A stretch of 64,000 nt of DNA, taken from Stratiolaelaps scimitus. Taxonomy: Eukaryota; Arthropoda; Arachnida; Mesostigmata; Laelapidae. The stretch spans positions 1 to 64,000 of the forward strand of contig JABWDB010000111.1 of NCBI GenBank assembly GCA_019614645.1, written 5' to 3'. The translations under genes were made by a program, and so were the position numbers. The notes under the pieces were generated by a model. That model was not told the origin of the DNA and searched no databases. It saw only the letters and a list, made by a program, of their open reading frames with translations. Shown here piece by piece: positions 1-8,903 of the stretch (position 1 is its first letter; every line of letters begins with the position of its first letter).

Positions 1-392
1 TCGTAGTTGCTAGGTTATTATCAAGATCGTGACCACTAAATGCCCACGTCGCAGCCCACCGTCAACTGTGACAGCGCTTGCACTGTTTTGTTTTCAGAGC
101 CCCCACCGCCCCAAGTGGGCGCTGAGACTCAAAGTCCCGCAAAGCAGCAACTGCAAGATCTCAACAGATGGCGCGCGTGAATTTTTTTCCCCACAGAAGG
201 AGAAACTGGGAGACTCTTGGATCGAAAGTCGGCTACGACAGAGTGGGTCTGCTCGCAGTTGCTAGGTTATAATCAAGATTATGCCCACCAAATGCCCACG
301 TCGAAGCCCACCAGTTACTGTTACAGTGCTTGCACTGTGTTGTTTTCAGAGCCCCCACCGCCCCAAGTGGGCGCTCAAAGTGCCGTGGCGTC
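1..392 (+). repeat. hr-like repeat block A (left part outside the window)
   Basis: The window opens inside a complex repeat in the same orientation as blocks D, E and G. It holds a partial unit, one complete AGATGGCGC site near 165, and the start of the next unit, which ends after the CCACCGCCCCAAGTGGGCGCT element at about 374. The promoter-like end seen in other blocks must lie to the left. Together with inverted block B it brackets two family A genes. Confidence 0.9.
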
Positions 393-453
393 GCAGTTGC
401 GCTGTTGCCTGGAATGTGACCAAAAACTCCCAGTTTTCGCACCCGACTCACGG

Positions 454-493
454 TTAAAAGGCCAGGTAATTGCAGCCAGTTGATCATTCGCTA
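454..493 (+). promoter_or_regulatory. Early-type promoter of the first family A gene
   Basis: A TTAAAAG TATA-like box (454-460) is followed 32 nt later by TCATTCGCTA (484-493). The same initiator core, TCATTCGCTC, follows a TATAAAAA box ahead of the next gene, and TCACTCGCTC occurs upstream of two genes near 50 kb. The spacing is typical of arthropod Pol II promoters. Confidence 0.5.
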
Positions 494-515
494 CCACACC
501 AGCCTAGACTCAACC

Positions 516-1529
516 ATGATTTTGAGCGAACTCGAAATCATCGCTACCTTTTCGAGTGTTGGTGACAACCCAAAAGCCAAGGCGGCGGCTAGTGAGTTTT
601 TCATTGACTTTTTCAGCCCCACTACGCCTCGCAACTTTGAAACGTTCAAGCAATCGTTCATTCGATGGTATAAAAAAAATGATAATCTGCGTTACGAGAC
701 CATTTACCACAACGAAGCTCTTATTAAAGCACTCACTGCAATGGAACGCAACCAATCTCGTGTTTGGGCGTATCGATTTATCTACCTCTTGATGGTTCTA
801 GTCGCCATTAAAATCCTCAACCTTTCAAACTATACCAGCGAGGGTTTGGTTTGCCAGTACAAGCAAGCCATCAAAACAGACAATTTTGAAGTTATTGAAG
901 ATGTTCACCTTGCCTTCTCCGGTCGTGCCTCCATGAGCGATGTACGTTATTATCCTACCTGTGACGTTATCAGCTTCGAAAATGAATTGGTAACCATTGC
1001 AAATCAACTGGTTGCTACCAAATTTGACGTGCACGACGTGAAACTACAATTTGTGGACAGAAGCTTGATAATTTCCATAACACTGTTCAAAATGACTGTT
1101 ACCAGCAACATCAAAATCATCGAAGGGGTGTTCATACCACGTCCACATTTCCTTATTCCTTGTGACGCAGACTCTGAATCGCACTTTCTGTTTCCATTTC
1201 TATACGAAATGACACGTCCATTTGGTCCGACCAGCTCAACCTTTGTATCTAAAAAACGATTGATGTGCAATCTGAAGTACGAATTTGACATTGAATGCAT
1301 TCGCGAAATGGACAACGCTGACTCGAAGGAACAGCAATTTCTATTGCTCAACGTACGTGGTCATCCGGGAAATTTTCTCAGCACACTTGACGAATTCCGA
1401 AAAATGCGCAACATTGATGCGGAAAAGAAACACGCCAACGTAATTGTGCAAATGTTTGATGAAGTCGACGCGACTCTCAAAACGTCAAAAACGCTACTCG
1501 ACCTTTTGTCTAAACGTTACAATGCTTAA
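516..1529 (+). CDS. Family A accessory protein (member 1)
   Basis: This 337-residue protein has no function I recognise. It is a close paralogue of the next gene. Both have an N-terminal block with DFFSPxxPRNFETFK, an RW....N motif, YxNExLIKALT and a WAYRFI..L hydrophobic helix, then a more variable beta-rich C-terminal half. The ATG at 516 is the first in frame and lies about 30 nt downstream of the initiator. No signal peptide is seen, and the only strongly hydrophobic stretch is the WAYRFIYLLMVLVAI helix (about residues 84-98), which is conserved in the family. An AATAAA-like signal follows the stop. The gene lies between repeat blocks A and B, an arrangement shared by most family members, so it is probably a host-interaction or accessory gene. 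Confidence 0.85.
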   Translation: MILSELEIIATFSSVGDNPKAKAAASEFFIDFFSPTTPRNFETFKQSFIRWYKKNDNLRYETIYHNEALIKALTAMERNQSRVWAYRFIYLLMVLVAIKILNLSNYTSEGLVCQYKQAIKTDNFEVIEDVHLAFSGRASMSDVRYYPTCDVISFENELVTIANQLVATKFDVHDVKLQFVDRSLIISITLFKMTVTSNIKIIEGVFIPRPHFLIPCDADSESHFLFPFLYEMTRPFGPTSSTFVSKKRLMCNLKYEFDIECIREMDNADSKEQQFLLLNVRGHPGNFLSTLDEFRKMRNIDAEKKHANVIVQMFDEVDATLKTSKTLLDLLSKRYNA

Positions 1530-1616
1530 TTGATAATAAAGTTTGATTGCACACAATTGCTGTTTTTGTGTCATGCGCTTGAGCGACTAACGCCCACATC
1601 AACTGGCGCAAAATTG

Positions 1617-1653
1617 TATAAAAACCAACGCAAATGCTACAGGTGCTCATTCG
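1617..1653 (+). promoter_or_regulatory. TATA box and initiator of family A member 2
   Basis: TATAAAAA at 1617 and TCATTCG at 1647, with the initiator A 32 nt after the TATA start. The start codon follows at 1678. This is the clearest early-type promoter in the left arm. Confidence 0.6.
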
Positions 1654-1677
1654 CTCAAAAACCAACACTTTGACAAC

Positions 1678-2694
1678 ATGGCTTCATACGGCTCTGAGGA
1701 CCTCGACTTTTTGGGCGCTGATGAAATTGACATTGCCACCATTTTTGGCATTGGCGATGAACCAGCAGCCATTGTCCCATTTCGTGATTTCTTTCTGGAC
1801 TTTTTCAGCCCCATGGAGCCGCGCAACTTTGAGACTTTCAAACACACCTTGATTCGATGGCGTGAAAAGCACAATGATTTGGAGTATCAAACCATCTACA
1901 GTAATGAAGATCTCATTAAAGCGCTTACCTGCATGCAACGCAGCAAGCCTCGTATTTGGGCGTATCGCTTTATCGCCATTCTAATTATTTTGGACGTTGC
2001 TGAATATATAAACGTGTGGTACAATCTGCAATCATCCCGTTTAAATTTTGAAAACAAGCGACTCGTCACTGAAAAACAGTCTGACGACTTTGTCAAATTG
2101 GTTTCCAATGCCTTCTCTGGTCGCGTGAACGTGAGTCGTTCCACCCATGACGTTATCAGCTTTGAAGAGAAATTGGTGGCCATTGCAAATGAACTAGCCG
2201 AAACCGACTTTGACATGCTCGAGGTGTCTGCAAGTGTTGGGGAGAGAACATGGAGCCTCAGCGCAAAATTGTGCGATTTGGCTGCTTCTGACGACGTCAA
2301 AATTAAAATGGTGGTGCGAATGTCTCCGACCTATTTAATTCCACATTATTTAGTGACTCATGAACCACACTTTCTTGTGTCATTTCTGGAAGAGATGACC
2401 AGACCAATTGACGTAAACATCAACTTTGTGTCCAGAAGCGTAATCGACTGCGTATTGGCTGAAAATTTCAACTTGTCAAACGTTTGTGAAATTGACAGAA
2501 CCGATTTGAAGGTGCAGCACTATTTTTTGCTCAACGTGAATTGTCGGCCATCCGACGTCTTTGACAACTGTCTGGAAATGAGCAGTAAAGCTCAGAACGA
2601 CAACATAATTGTACAAATGCTTAACAACTTTCATGCTACTCTTGATTCATGTTCTGATCTAATTGACAATCTAATTGAAGTGTACCATGACTGA
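1678..2694 (+). CDS. Family A accessory protein (member 2)
   Basis: A 338-residue protein, tandem paralogue of the gene at 516, with the same DFFSPMEPRNFETFK, RW, YSNEDLIKALT and WAYRFIAILIILDV landmarks. The C-terminal half is less conserved, although ISFE.KLVAIANELA and FLLNV remain recognisable. The pair looks like a local duplication within one repeat-bounded cassette. A promoter lies 30 nt upstream and an AATAAA sits just past the stop. No enzymatic motif is visible. The start follows directly on the initiator region and gives an N-terminus (DEIDIATIFGIGDEP) that aligns with member 1. Confidence 0.88.
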   Translation: MASYGSEDLDFLGADEIDIATIFGIGDEPAAIVPFRDFFLDFFSPMEPRNFETFKHTLIRWREKHNDLEYQTIYSNEDLIKALTCMQRSKPRIWAYRFIAILIILDVAEYINVWYNLQSSRLNFENKRLVTEKQSDDFVKLVSNAFSGRVNVSRSTHDVISFEEKLVAIANELAETDFDMLEVSASVGERTWSLSAKLCDLAASDDVKIKMVVRMSPTYLIPHYLVTHEPHFLVSFLEEMTRPIDVNINFVSRSVIDCVLAENFNLSNVCEIDRTDLKVQHYFLLNVNCRPSDVFDNCLEMSSKAQNDNIIVQMLNNFHATLDSCSDLIDNLIEVYHD

Positions 2695-2732
2695 TTAAAT
2701 AAATTTAATGCAGAGACTAGCAAACTCACTGT

Positions 2733-3366
2733 CAGCGCCCACTTGGGGCGGCGGGGGCTCTGAAAACAACACAGTGCAAGCACTGTGACAGTAACTGGTG
2801 GGCTGCGACGTGGGCATTTGGTGGTCACGATCTTGATTATAACCTAGCAACTACGAGCAGACCCACTCTCTCGTAGCCGACTTCCGACCCAAGAGTCTCC
2901 CAATTTCTCCTTCTGTGGGGAAAAAAATTCACGCGCGCCATCTGTTGAGAACTTGCAGTTGCCGCTTTGCGGGACTTTGAGTCTCAGCGCCCACTCGTGG
3001 GCGGTGGGGGCTCTGAAAACAAAACAGTGCAAGCGCTGTCACAGTAACTGGTGGGCTGCGACGTGGGCATTTGGTGGTCATAATCTTGATTATAACCTAG
3101 CAACTGCGAGCAGACCCACTCTGTCGTAGCCGACTTTCGACCTGAGAGTCTCCCAATTTCTCCTTCTGTGGGGAAAAAAATTCACGCGCGCCATCTGTTG
3201 GCAGCGACAACAAACTCCTGACCTTTTACTTTAACTTTTTTTTATTTTTATTAAATTTTTAAATACCCCCCTTTAGAAGAAAGCTCCGAACCACTCCGTG
3301 GTCGGAGCACGACTGAATCGCCATTGCTAGCGACACGGTCTTTTTGCTTCTCAAAATCCGCCCCTT
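2733..3366 (-). repeat. hr-like repeat block B
   Basis: Minus-oriented copy: two ~252-bp units with AGATGGCGC sites near 2935 and 3190, then an A/T-rich spacer and the promoter-like end with the conserved hairpin at 3283-3308. It faces block A, so the two enclose a two-gene cassette. The far end is slightly diverged from the other blocks: the CCAAT box is missing and the GC box is reduced to CCGCCCC. Confidence 0.9.
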
Positions 3367-3450
3367 GTTATCTGTCACGTTTGGGCACAATCGCAATCCA
3401 ACAAGTATAAATTGGCTGGCAAGCGCCGTCAACACGCACTGTACGCCAAA

Positions 3451-4425
3451 ATGCCCAACCAAATGACCAAGTCTGAAATTGCGGTGGTCCGCGCGTTTCT
3501 CGACTGCCTTGACGAGCCCGTGGTTGGCATCATTAAAAAGTTCTTTACCACACGGCCCACCAACGTCCAAAATCACTTTCAACATTTCTGCATTCTGTTC
3601 ACGTTATGGGTGTCGGAAAATCGCGACTTTACATTTGCATTGGTGTACACCAACAAAGACCTTTTGCAGCGCCTCAGTGACAGTAACCCTGAAATGATTT
3701 GGGGCCGTCGATTTCTCATTGGCCTGATGCTCTACGATGTTAACCGAGACAGTACAAAACACTACCACCGGTCGTTTAAATGCCATGAATACACTGACAG
3801 TTTTGAGAACGCTGACCAATTCTTTCAAGCCGCCAATGAAATTTTGCCCAAAGCCTCAAAAAGGAAAATCACTCGCAAAACGGTATTTCAATTTGAAGAT
3901 GAACTGGTTCGATTGGTTGGCGTGATGACTGATACGTCATTTTCAAAAGCAGAACTCTTCTACGAAAATTCCGACTACTATTTTTTGCTTTCGTTCAGAG
4001 AACATCACTACACCAACAATTGTGAGCAATTGGTTACCAGAAAAATTGCATCCACCTTTGCTTTTGGCCTTGCCAGCATTGTTTGGGCGACGCCACCACA
4101 CATGCTTTCAAATTGGCGCACTTGTCGAATTGAGTACTCTGTCACCTTGGCCGACAATCCCACCAGGATCAGTCTCATTACTGAATGCAATGCAATGCCC
4201 GGCGAAGCAGTCTATTTGCAGTATCGTTCAGCCTTACCCATGGCATGGCCAACGCTCCAGCGCCTTAAACGCACATTGCCAGACGAGGCTGCAAACCCAG
4301 AAATATACATGAAACGCGCATCACGCACTCTAATTGATTTTATTGCTGATAAAGTTGCTGGTGCGTTTGACGCCTTGGCTTTAATGGAAACGAGCTTGCG
4401 TTTCAAAACAAATGAGGCTTTGTAA
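3451..4425 (+). CDS. Family A accessory protein (member 3)
   Basis: A 324-residue protein and a divergent family A member. It keeps F..W...N....LVYTNKDLLQRL followed by W..RFLIGLMLYDVN, which aligns with the WAYRFI..L.LDV block of members 1 and 2. The ATG at 3451 is the first in frame; a TATAAATT box lies at 3406 and a CACTG initiator about 32 nt further on. The C-terminal region ends with hydrophobic helices (TLIDFIADKVAGAFDALALM). It stands alone between blocks B and C. No known domain was identified. Confidence 0.85.
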   Translation: MPNQMTKSEIAVVRAFLDCLDEPVVGIIKKFFTTRPTNVQNHFQHFCILFTLWVSENRDFTFALVYTNKDLLQRLSDSNPEMIWGRRFLIGLMLYDVNRDSTKHYHRSFKCHEYTDSFENADQFFQAANEILPKASKRKITRKTVFQFEDELVRLVGVMTDTSFSKAELFYENSDYYFLLSFREHHYTNNCEQLVTRKIASTFAFGLASIVWATPPHMLSNWRTCRIEYSVTLADNPTRISLITECNAMPGEAVYLQYRSALPMAWPTLQRLKRTLPDEAANPEIYMKRASRTLIDFIADKVAGAFDALALMETSLRFKTNEAL

Positions 4426-4474
4426 ATAAACGCTTGCTGTTTTTGTCAATTTCGGGGTTGTTTGGCTGCGATGC

Positions 4475-5135
4475 AGCACTTTGAGCGCCCACTTGGGGCG
4501 GCGGGGGCTCTGAAAACAACACAGTACCAGTGCTGTCACAGTTGACGGTGGGCTACGACGTGGGCATTTGGTGGTCACGATCTTGATTATAACCTAGCAA
4601 CTGCGAGCAGACCCACTCTGTCGTAGCCGACTTTCGATCCAAGAGTCTCCCAGTTTCTGTGGGGAAAAAAATTCACGCGCGCCATCTGTTGAGATCTTGC
4701 AGTTGCTGCTTTGCGGCACTTTGAGTCTCAGCGCCCACTTGGGGCGGCGGGGGCTCTGAAAACAACACAGTGCAAGCACTGTCACAGTAACTGGTGGGCT
4801 GCGACGTGGGCATTTGGTGGTCACGATCTTGATTATAACCTAGCAACTACGAGCAGACCCACTCTGTCGTAGCCGACTTTCGATCCAAGAGTCTCCCAGT
4901 TTCTCCTTCTGTGGGGAAAAAAATTCACGCGCGCCATCTGTTGGCAGCGAAAACAAACTACCGACCTTTTACTTTAACTTTTTTTTATTTTTATAAAATT
5001 TTTAAATACCCCCTTTAGAAGAAAGCTCCGAACCACTCCGTGGTCGGAGCACGACTGAATCGCCATTGCCAGCGACACGGACTTTTTGCTTCACAAAGCC
5101 CGCCCCTTTTCTGATCAGCCAATCACAGAGCAGCA
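4475..5135 (-). repeat. hr-like repeat block C
   Basis: Minus-oriented block with two units (AGATGGCGC sites near 4677 and 4927), the AT-rich spacer, the hairpin at 5025-5050, the TCAGT initiator, the GC box (CCCGCCCC) and the inverted CCAAT box at its right end. One unit is about 10 bp short: it lacks CTCCTT in its purine/pyrimidine stretch. It ends only 13 bp from the stop codon of the P74 gene, so the promoter-like end abuts the core gene segment. Confidence 0.92.
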
Positions 5136-5147
5136 AGAAAAAGATTT

Positions 5148-6962
5148 TCAGGTCTTTTGCAAGTTTAGATGCGTAGCCGCCATAAACTTCTTTGGGTCTT
5201 TGACCAATTGCACATTAAAGTTAACAAAGAACAGCGCAAGTAGGATTATAAACAACATTATCACCATCGTGTACATTTTGAGAAATAGGAACGGTATCGC
5301 CAACGCGACCAGACCACCACTAATGGCCAGCAGCGTGACGCTGTCTTTCATTCGCTCTTTGTGCGTCGCCTCGTAATGTTGAAAGTCGGTTGGCGTGTAC
5401 AATGTGATTTGCATGCTTAACTGATTGGACACGGCCTCTGAAAACTTGTGAACGTTGATGCTTCCATGGTCAATCGGCGTGCCTTCGCTATTGGTCTTTA
5501 GTGAAAACAGGTATTCGTATGCGTGAATCACCATCTTCGGGGTGTAGATCAGCAGCTGCTCTGTGTGAGGCACAAGTAATGCATTTATCAATTCCAACGT
5601 GAGCACTGGCTTGCGAGTGCCCAGTTTATTGTGAAACTGCTGGATGCCAGACTCTGTGATTCGATCGATGGTTTCCTGGCTAAACTGCTTTTCGAGGTGC
5701 CAGAAATCAAACGTGACAAATATGAAATCCAGTATGTTTGCAATCAAAATGAAGAATCCCACCACTGACACCATCTCGCCCAACAAGGTAAGTGCACCTC
5801 TAATTAATTGGCCCATTTCTGTAATTGCAAACCTGGCAGCAGTGTTGGCAAATACCACAGTCATTGCTTGAGAAAGTGCCATTGCGCTGAAATCGCTTCC
5901 CACTGTGGCCAGTTCTGTAATTATGGCTGGAATGGTCTTTTGCGCAATGTAAGTCAATAGTGTTTTAACGCCGCCCAGTGCAATGTCAGTACCGACTTGA
6001 ACACCAACGCCTGCCCAAAACTCTTTGGTGGCCATGCTTTCTAAAAATTTAACTACCAGTGTGCGTACCTTTTCATACGCGTCGGTTATGTGCTCTATAA
6101 CATCGAATTGCACTAGTTCCGTGACTTGCTCAAACGCTGTTTCAGTTTCTGTTGACGCGGCCAACAACATGTTTGGGTCTGGTTTCTGCCACGTGGTGTC
6201 TATGTTTGCCCGCCACGTTGCCACTTTGTATTTTTCTTCAATGGCAGGTACTGCTGGCACTTTGGGTGGTATGGGCCTTGTTGTTTGGGTGGTCGCGTAC
6301 TGGCTAAGCAGCTTGGTTGTTTTGATTAGACTATGGCCCAAAATGCTACCAGCCACCTTTTCGGGAACTGTGGGTTCACATACACCATCCCCTTGCCAGG
6401 TGCCAAAATAAAGGTCGCAGTAAAATTCATTGTACTTGTACCGAAGCTTGTCACCATCTCTGTCAAAGCCTATTTTGAAATCGTTGACTCTGTCTTCGTA
6501 CTGCACTTGTGACCTAAAATAGGGCTTCTCCATAAATGCCAGTACTTCCATTGGCAACACGTGACATTCGTTTTCATACCATTCAAAAGGTAGCGATTGT
6601 ACCTTGTCAGTTTTCGTTAAATTGAAGCATGCAGGGTGACATTGAACTCTGGGTGTTGTGTAATTTTCACCGACCCAGTAATTTGTAGCAGCATCGTTTT
6701 TAGTACACAAACCATTATCTTTGGCAGCGTTACAGCTCATTAACTCACAAACAGTTTGTGTAATTTCAGTAGACACCTTAATTGCCTTGGCTTCAAACGT
6801 GCTATCTATATGATAATCTTTGATGGTGTCTGCCTTATCTACTTTGTATTTGATGTGCGACACGATATGAGGCCATTTATCATGCATATAAGAGAGCTGT
6901 TCCAGTTTCATCCGCTCATTTGCGTACTTGAACGCATTAAGTTTGTCTGTCAGAGTGTACAT
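5148..6962 (-). CDS. pif-0: Per os infectivity factor 0 (P74)-like envelope protein
   Basis: A 604-residue protein, slightly shorter than baculoviral P74 (about 645). The N-terminal ectodomain has a Cys-rich region with the arrangement typical of P74 (Cys at about 72, 77, 86, 108, 112, 133, 182 and 195; YCDLYFG near 181-187). A central Ala/Thr/Gly-rich segment (about 340-395) leads into a membrane helix at about 395-418. Two more helices lie at about 541-582, near the C-terminus. In the family this is an occluded-virion envelope protein required for primary midgut infection, in the PIF complex. The 5' end overlaps the next minus-strand ORF by 13 bp. ATATATAGTG, a candidate late element, lies 89 nt upstream. 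The family call rests on architecture and cysteine pattern. Confidence 0.8.
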   Translation of the reverse strand: MYTLTDKLNAFKYANERMKLEQLSYMHDKWPHIVSHIKYKVDKADTIKDYHIDSTFEAKAIKVSTEITQTVCELMSCNAAKDNGLCTKNDAATNYWVGENYTTPRVQCHPACFNLTKTDKVQSLPFEWYENECHVLPMEVLAFMEKPYFRSQVQYEDRVNDFKIGFDRDGDKLRYKYNEFYCDLYFGTWQGDGVCEPTVPEKVAGSILGHSLIKTTKLLSQYATTQTTRPIPPKVPAVPAIEEKYKVATWRANIDTTWQKPDPNMLLAASTETETAFEQVTELVQFDVIEHITDAYEKVRTLVVKFLESMATKEFWAGVGVQVGTDIALGGVKTLLTYIAQKTIPAIITELATVGSDFSAMALSQAMTVVFANTAARFAITEMGQLIRGALTLLGEMVSVVGFFILIANILDFIFVTFDFWHLEKQFSQETIDRITESGIQQFHNKLGTRKPVLTLELINALLVPHTEQLLIYTPKMVIHAYEYLFSLKTNSEGTPIDHGSINVHKFSEAVSNQLSMQITLYTPTDFQHYEATHKERMKDSVTLLAISGGLVALAIPFLFLKMYTMVIMLFIILLALFFVNFNVQLVKDPKKFMAATHLNLQKT

Positions 6963-7300
6963 CGCGCGAGGTAATAGTCGCCAGCATCAAACCTAAACAC
7001 GTATTCGGCTACCTTTGGATTGAACGGAATTATCACCACTGCTTTATTGGCACTATATATCGTTATTTGAAAATCCCACAAGTAAACCATGTTGGTTATG
7101 TCTTCAATGTTGAGTGGCATGCACAGTCTTTGAAGAAACCAGGATTTATCTGCAACGGTACAAAGTGAATTGTTGGCCAAGTGCAAGTCAATTATTTCCT
7201 CTGTAGACTTGTTCATAGAAGTCATCACTGAAAACTTGTAGTCGTTTATTGTGCTTACAGTAGCCATAAAACCCAACTTGCAAATATACGCCTTGCTCAT
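6950..7300 (-). CDS. Uncharacterised 116-residue protein
   Basis: The reading frame opens at an ATG at 7477, but that start would overlap the divergent gene at 7333 by 145 bp. The internal ATG at 7300 gives 116 residues and a 32-bp divergent spacer, so I prefer it. The C-terminal half (MVYLWDFQITIYSANKAVVIIPF, then FDAGDYYLARC; about residues 67-114) resembles the alternating strands near the end of OTU-like folds, but no catalytic Cys/His pair can be identified, so no function is proposed. The stop overlaps the P74 start, which suggests the two genes are transcribed together. Confidence 0.6.
   Translation of the reverse strand: MSKAYICKLGFMATVSTINDYKFSVMTSMNKSTEEIIDLHLANNSLCTVADKSWFLQRLCMPLNIEDITNMVYLWDFQITIYSANKAVVIIPFNPKVAEYVFRFDAGDYYLARCTL
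7051..7060 (-). promoter_or_regulatory. Candidate late promoter element upstream of P74
   Basis: Reads ATATATAGTG on the minus strand, 89 nt before the P74 start. It matches the ATANATAGTG element shared by several structural genes in the window and resembles the TTATAGTAT late motif reported for nudiviruses. Confidence 0.45.
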
Positions 7301-7332
7301 TCGAGTCAAGAGCGATTTGTTGACTGCTCGCG

Positions 7333-8601
7333 ATGGCAGACGATACGAATACGCATGGAATGGATCTGGGTTCAACAATTGATGTGGCAGATGATACACC
7401 GATGGAAATTCTGGCTTTATCAATTGAAAATGACGAAGTGCTAGCCAGCCATCTGAATTCAAATTACACTCATCCATTTATAGCCAAATTACTAGATGCT
7501 AGCAAAGCTAAAGGGACTCGTACTACTCAACATCAAAATTTTGCACTCATTTACCTGCGCAGAGCCATGCACTCACTAGTGCATGAAAATGATTCTACCA
7601 CGGTAGCAGCACTGGATGATGAAACATTTCACCCACTACCATACAACGTTTTGCAAACCAACGTTAAAAGAAACAACACAAGCTGGTCGTACGAAATGAT
7701 CAAGGCAGTCTACAAAAATATGCAAGGCATCATTGCATGGGCGTTTGGCAAAATACTTGAAGTGAACCTTGAAGCCAATGAATATAAATTTTTCATTACG
7801 CTTTTGGACGTACTGGACCCATACCTGGTTATTGTTGTCATTCACTCGTACTTTACCAGCTCGTTCATTCTACCCGACAAACTAAACGTCATCACGCACA
7901 TTCTTAGGCACTTTATCAATTCACTGTGTGAGAAACGATACGTCAAAATTGTCAGAGCAAACTTGCAAGTGCAAAACATGAGACTGCTCTCTGAAAAATG
8001 CTATGTAGATTTACTGGCTAAATTGATGACTATGGCCTTTGAAGTGCGATACCATACCATCAATGAACTTGACCTGGACCTGCGAAATGTAAACACGCTG
8101 CCGTTTCCAATCAAAAAATATTTGGTAAATAGACGCAACGCCATGGCGCATTGGGCATACCCTAGTGTTGAAAACATTGAACTGGAAGAAAAAATTTACA
8201 ATACAGCCAAAGTGGTCACTTTCAAATGTAAAGGGGCCATTACAGTGTTTGATGTAATTGAATTTAACGTTGTAACGCAACCACCAATACTTTTGAATGC
8301 CACCAGCTGGCAGCAGAGACTTGCGTTCTACGAAGCCAATAGAAATCAACAAGAGCCTGAGGCAATAAAGGTAGAATTCATTGAAGAGTATGACGTCATT
8401 CAAGAACGATTCAAATTTCTCTGGCCACATGCTACATCAGTTTACATAAAAACCAACGGCATCGGGCCTGGAACCATCTTTTTCAAAATACTCAACAAGA
8501 CTGAAGTTAGAAACTCCACCAAATTTCTCAACCCCCGGATCAGGCAAGAGAGCAAAAAAGCAATAAAGCTTTCGTCAACGTTGATGCAATCGATACTATG
8601 A
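7333..8601 (+). CDS. Uncharacterised 422-residue protein
   Basis: Divergent from the small gene at 7300. The N-terminus is acidic and probably disordered (MADDTNTHGMDLGS...). The middle is largely helical with hydrophobic stretches (FFITLLDVLDPYLVIVVIHSYF, about 156-177) that may be buried rather than membrane-spanning. The C-terminal part is mixed alpha/beta and ends in a basic segment. The stop overlaps the next ATG in an ATGA arrangement, so it probably shares a transcript with the following gene. Its position in a block of core genes suggests a conserved virion or replication role, but I do not recognise the family. Confidence 0.8.
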   Translation: MADDTNTHGMDLGSTIDVADDTPMEILALSIENDEVLASHLNSNYTHPFIAKLLDASKAKGTRTTQHQNFALIYLRRAMHSLVHENDSTTVAALDDETFHPLPYNVLQTNVKRNNTSWSYEMIKAVYKNMQGIIAWAFGKILEVNLEANEYKFFITLLDVLDPYLVIVVIHSYFTSSFILPDKLNVITHILRHFINSLCEKRYVKIVRANLQVQNMRLLSEKCYVDLLAKLMTMAFEVRYHTINELDLDLRNVNTLPFPIKKYLVNRRNAMAHWAYPSVENIELEEKIYNTAKVVTFKCKGAITVFDVIEFNVVTQPPILLNATSWQQRLAFYEANRNQQEPEAIKVEFIEEYDVIQERFKFLWPHATSVYIKTNGIGPGTIFFKILNKTEVRNSTKFLNPRIRQESKKAIKLSSTLMQSIL

Positions 8602-8903
8602 CGCGCAAACGAGAAAGCGACAAGAAAAAGAACAATTTACCATACATTGAGTTGAACTCGTTGGTGCAGTACGACATTGAACTGCTAAATAAAATCATTG
8701 CCAACTCAACCAACGTAAATGTCATCAACATGCCAGATGAAACGCTCTCTGAAATGATAAATATTGAAGACATCAAGGCCATTGACTTTATGAGCACTGC
8801 TACCATTGCCAAGTCAGACAAAAAATATACAGAGTATCAACTGTCTACACTGCCCCAATGTACTTTTTCCAGTCATCTACGTCATTTGTTCGAATATATG
8901 TAA
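8598..8903 (+). CDS. Uncharacterised 101-residue protein
   Basis: Starts in the ATGA overlap with the preceding stop. The N-terminus is strongly basic (TRKRESDKKKNN), followed by a small, probably helical domain. Its last 59 bp overlap the 3' end of the convergent PIF-1 gene. Tight coupling to the upstream ORF is the best evidence that it is real; no family recognised. Confidence 0.6.
   Translation: MTRKRESDKKKNNLPYIELNSLVQYDIELLNKIIANSTNVNVINMPDETLSEMINIEDIKAIDFMSTATIAKSDKKYTEYQLSTLPQCTFSSHLRHLFEYM

Noticed and set aside
29..265. A recurring ~78-codon ORF (MTTKCPRRSPP...) found in nearly every hr unit on the unit strand
   Set aside because: The ORF follows from the repeat DNA: the unit length is close to a multiple of three, so the frame stays open. 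Homopolymer T runs of varying length and small indels break or shift it among copies, and no promoter or independent protein-level conservation is seen.
6950..7300. OTU-type deubiquitinase
   Set aside because: The C-terminal strand pattern is suggestive, but no DGxC-type nucleophile motif or catalytic His can be found in 116 residues.
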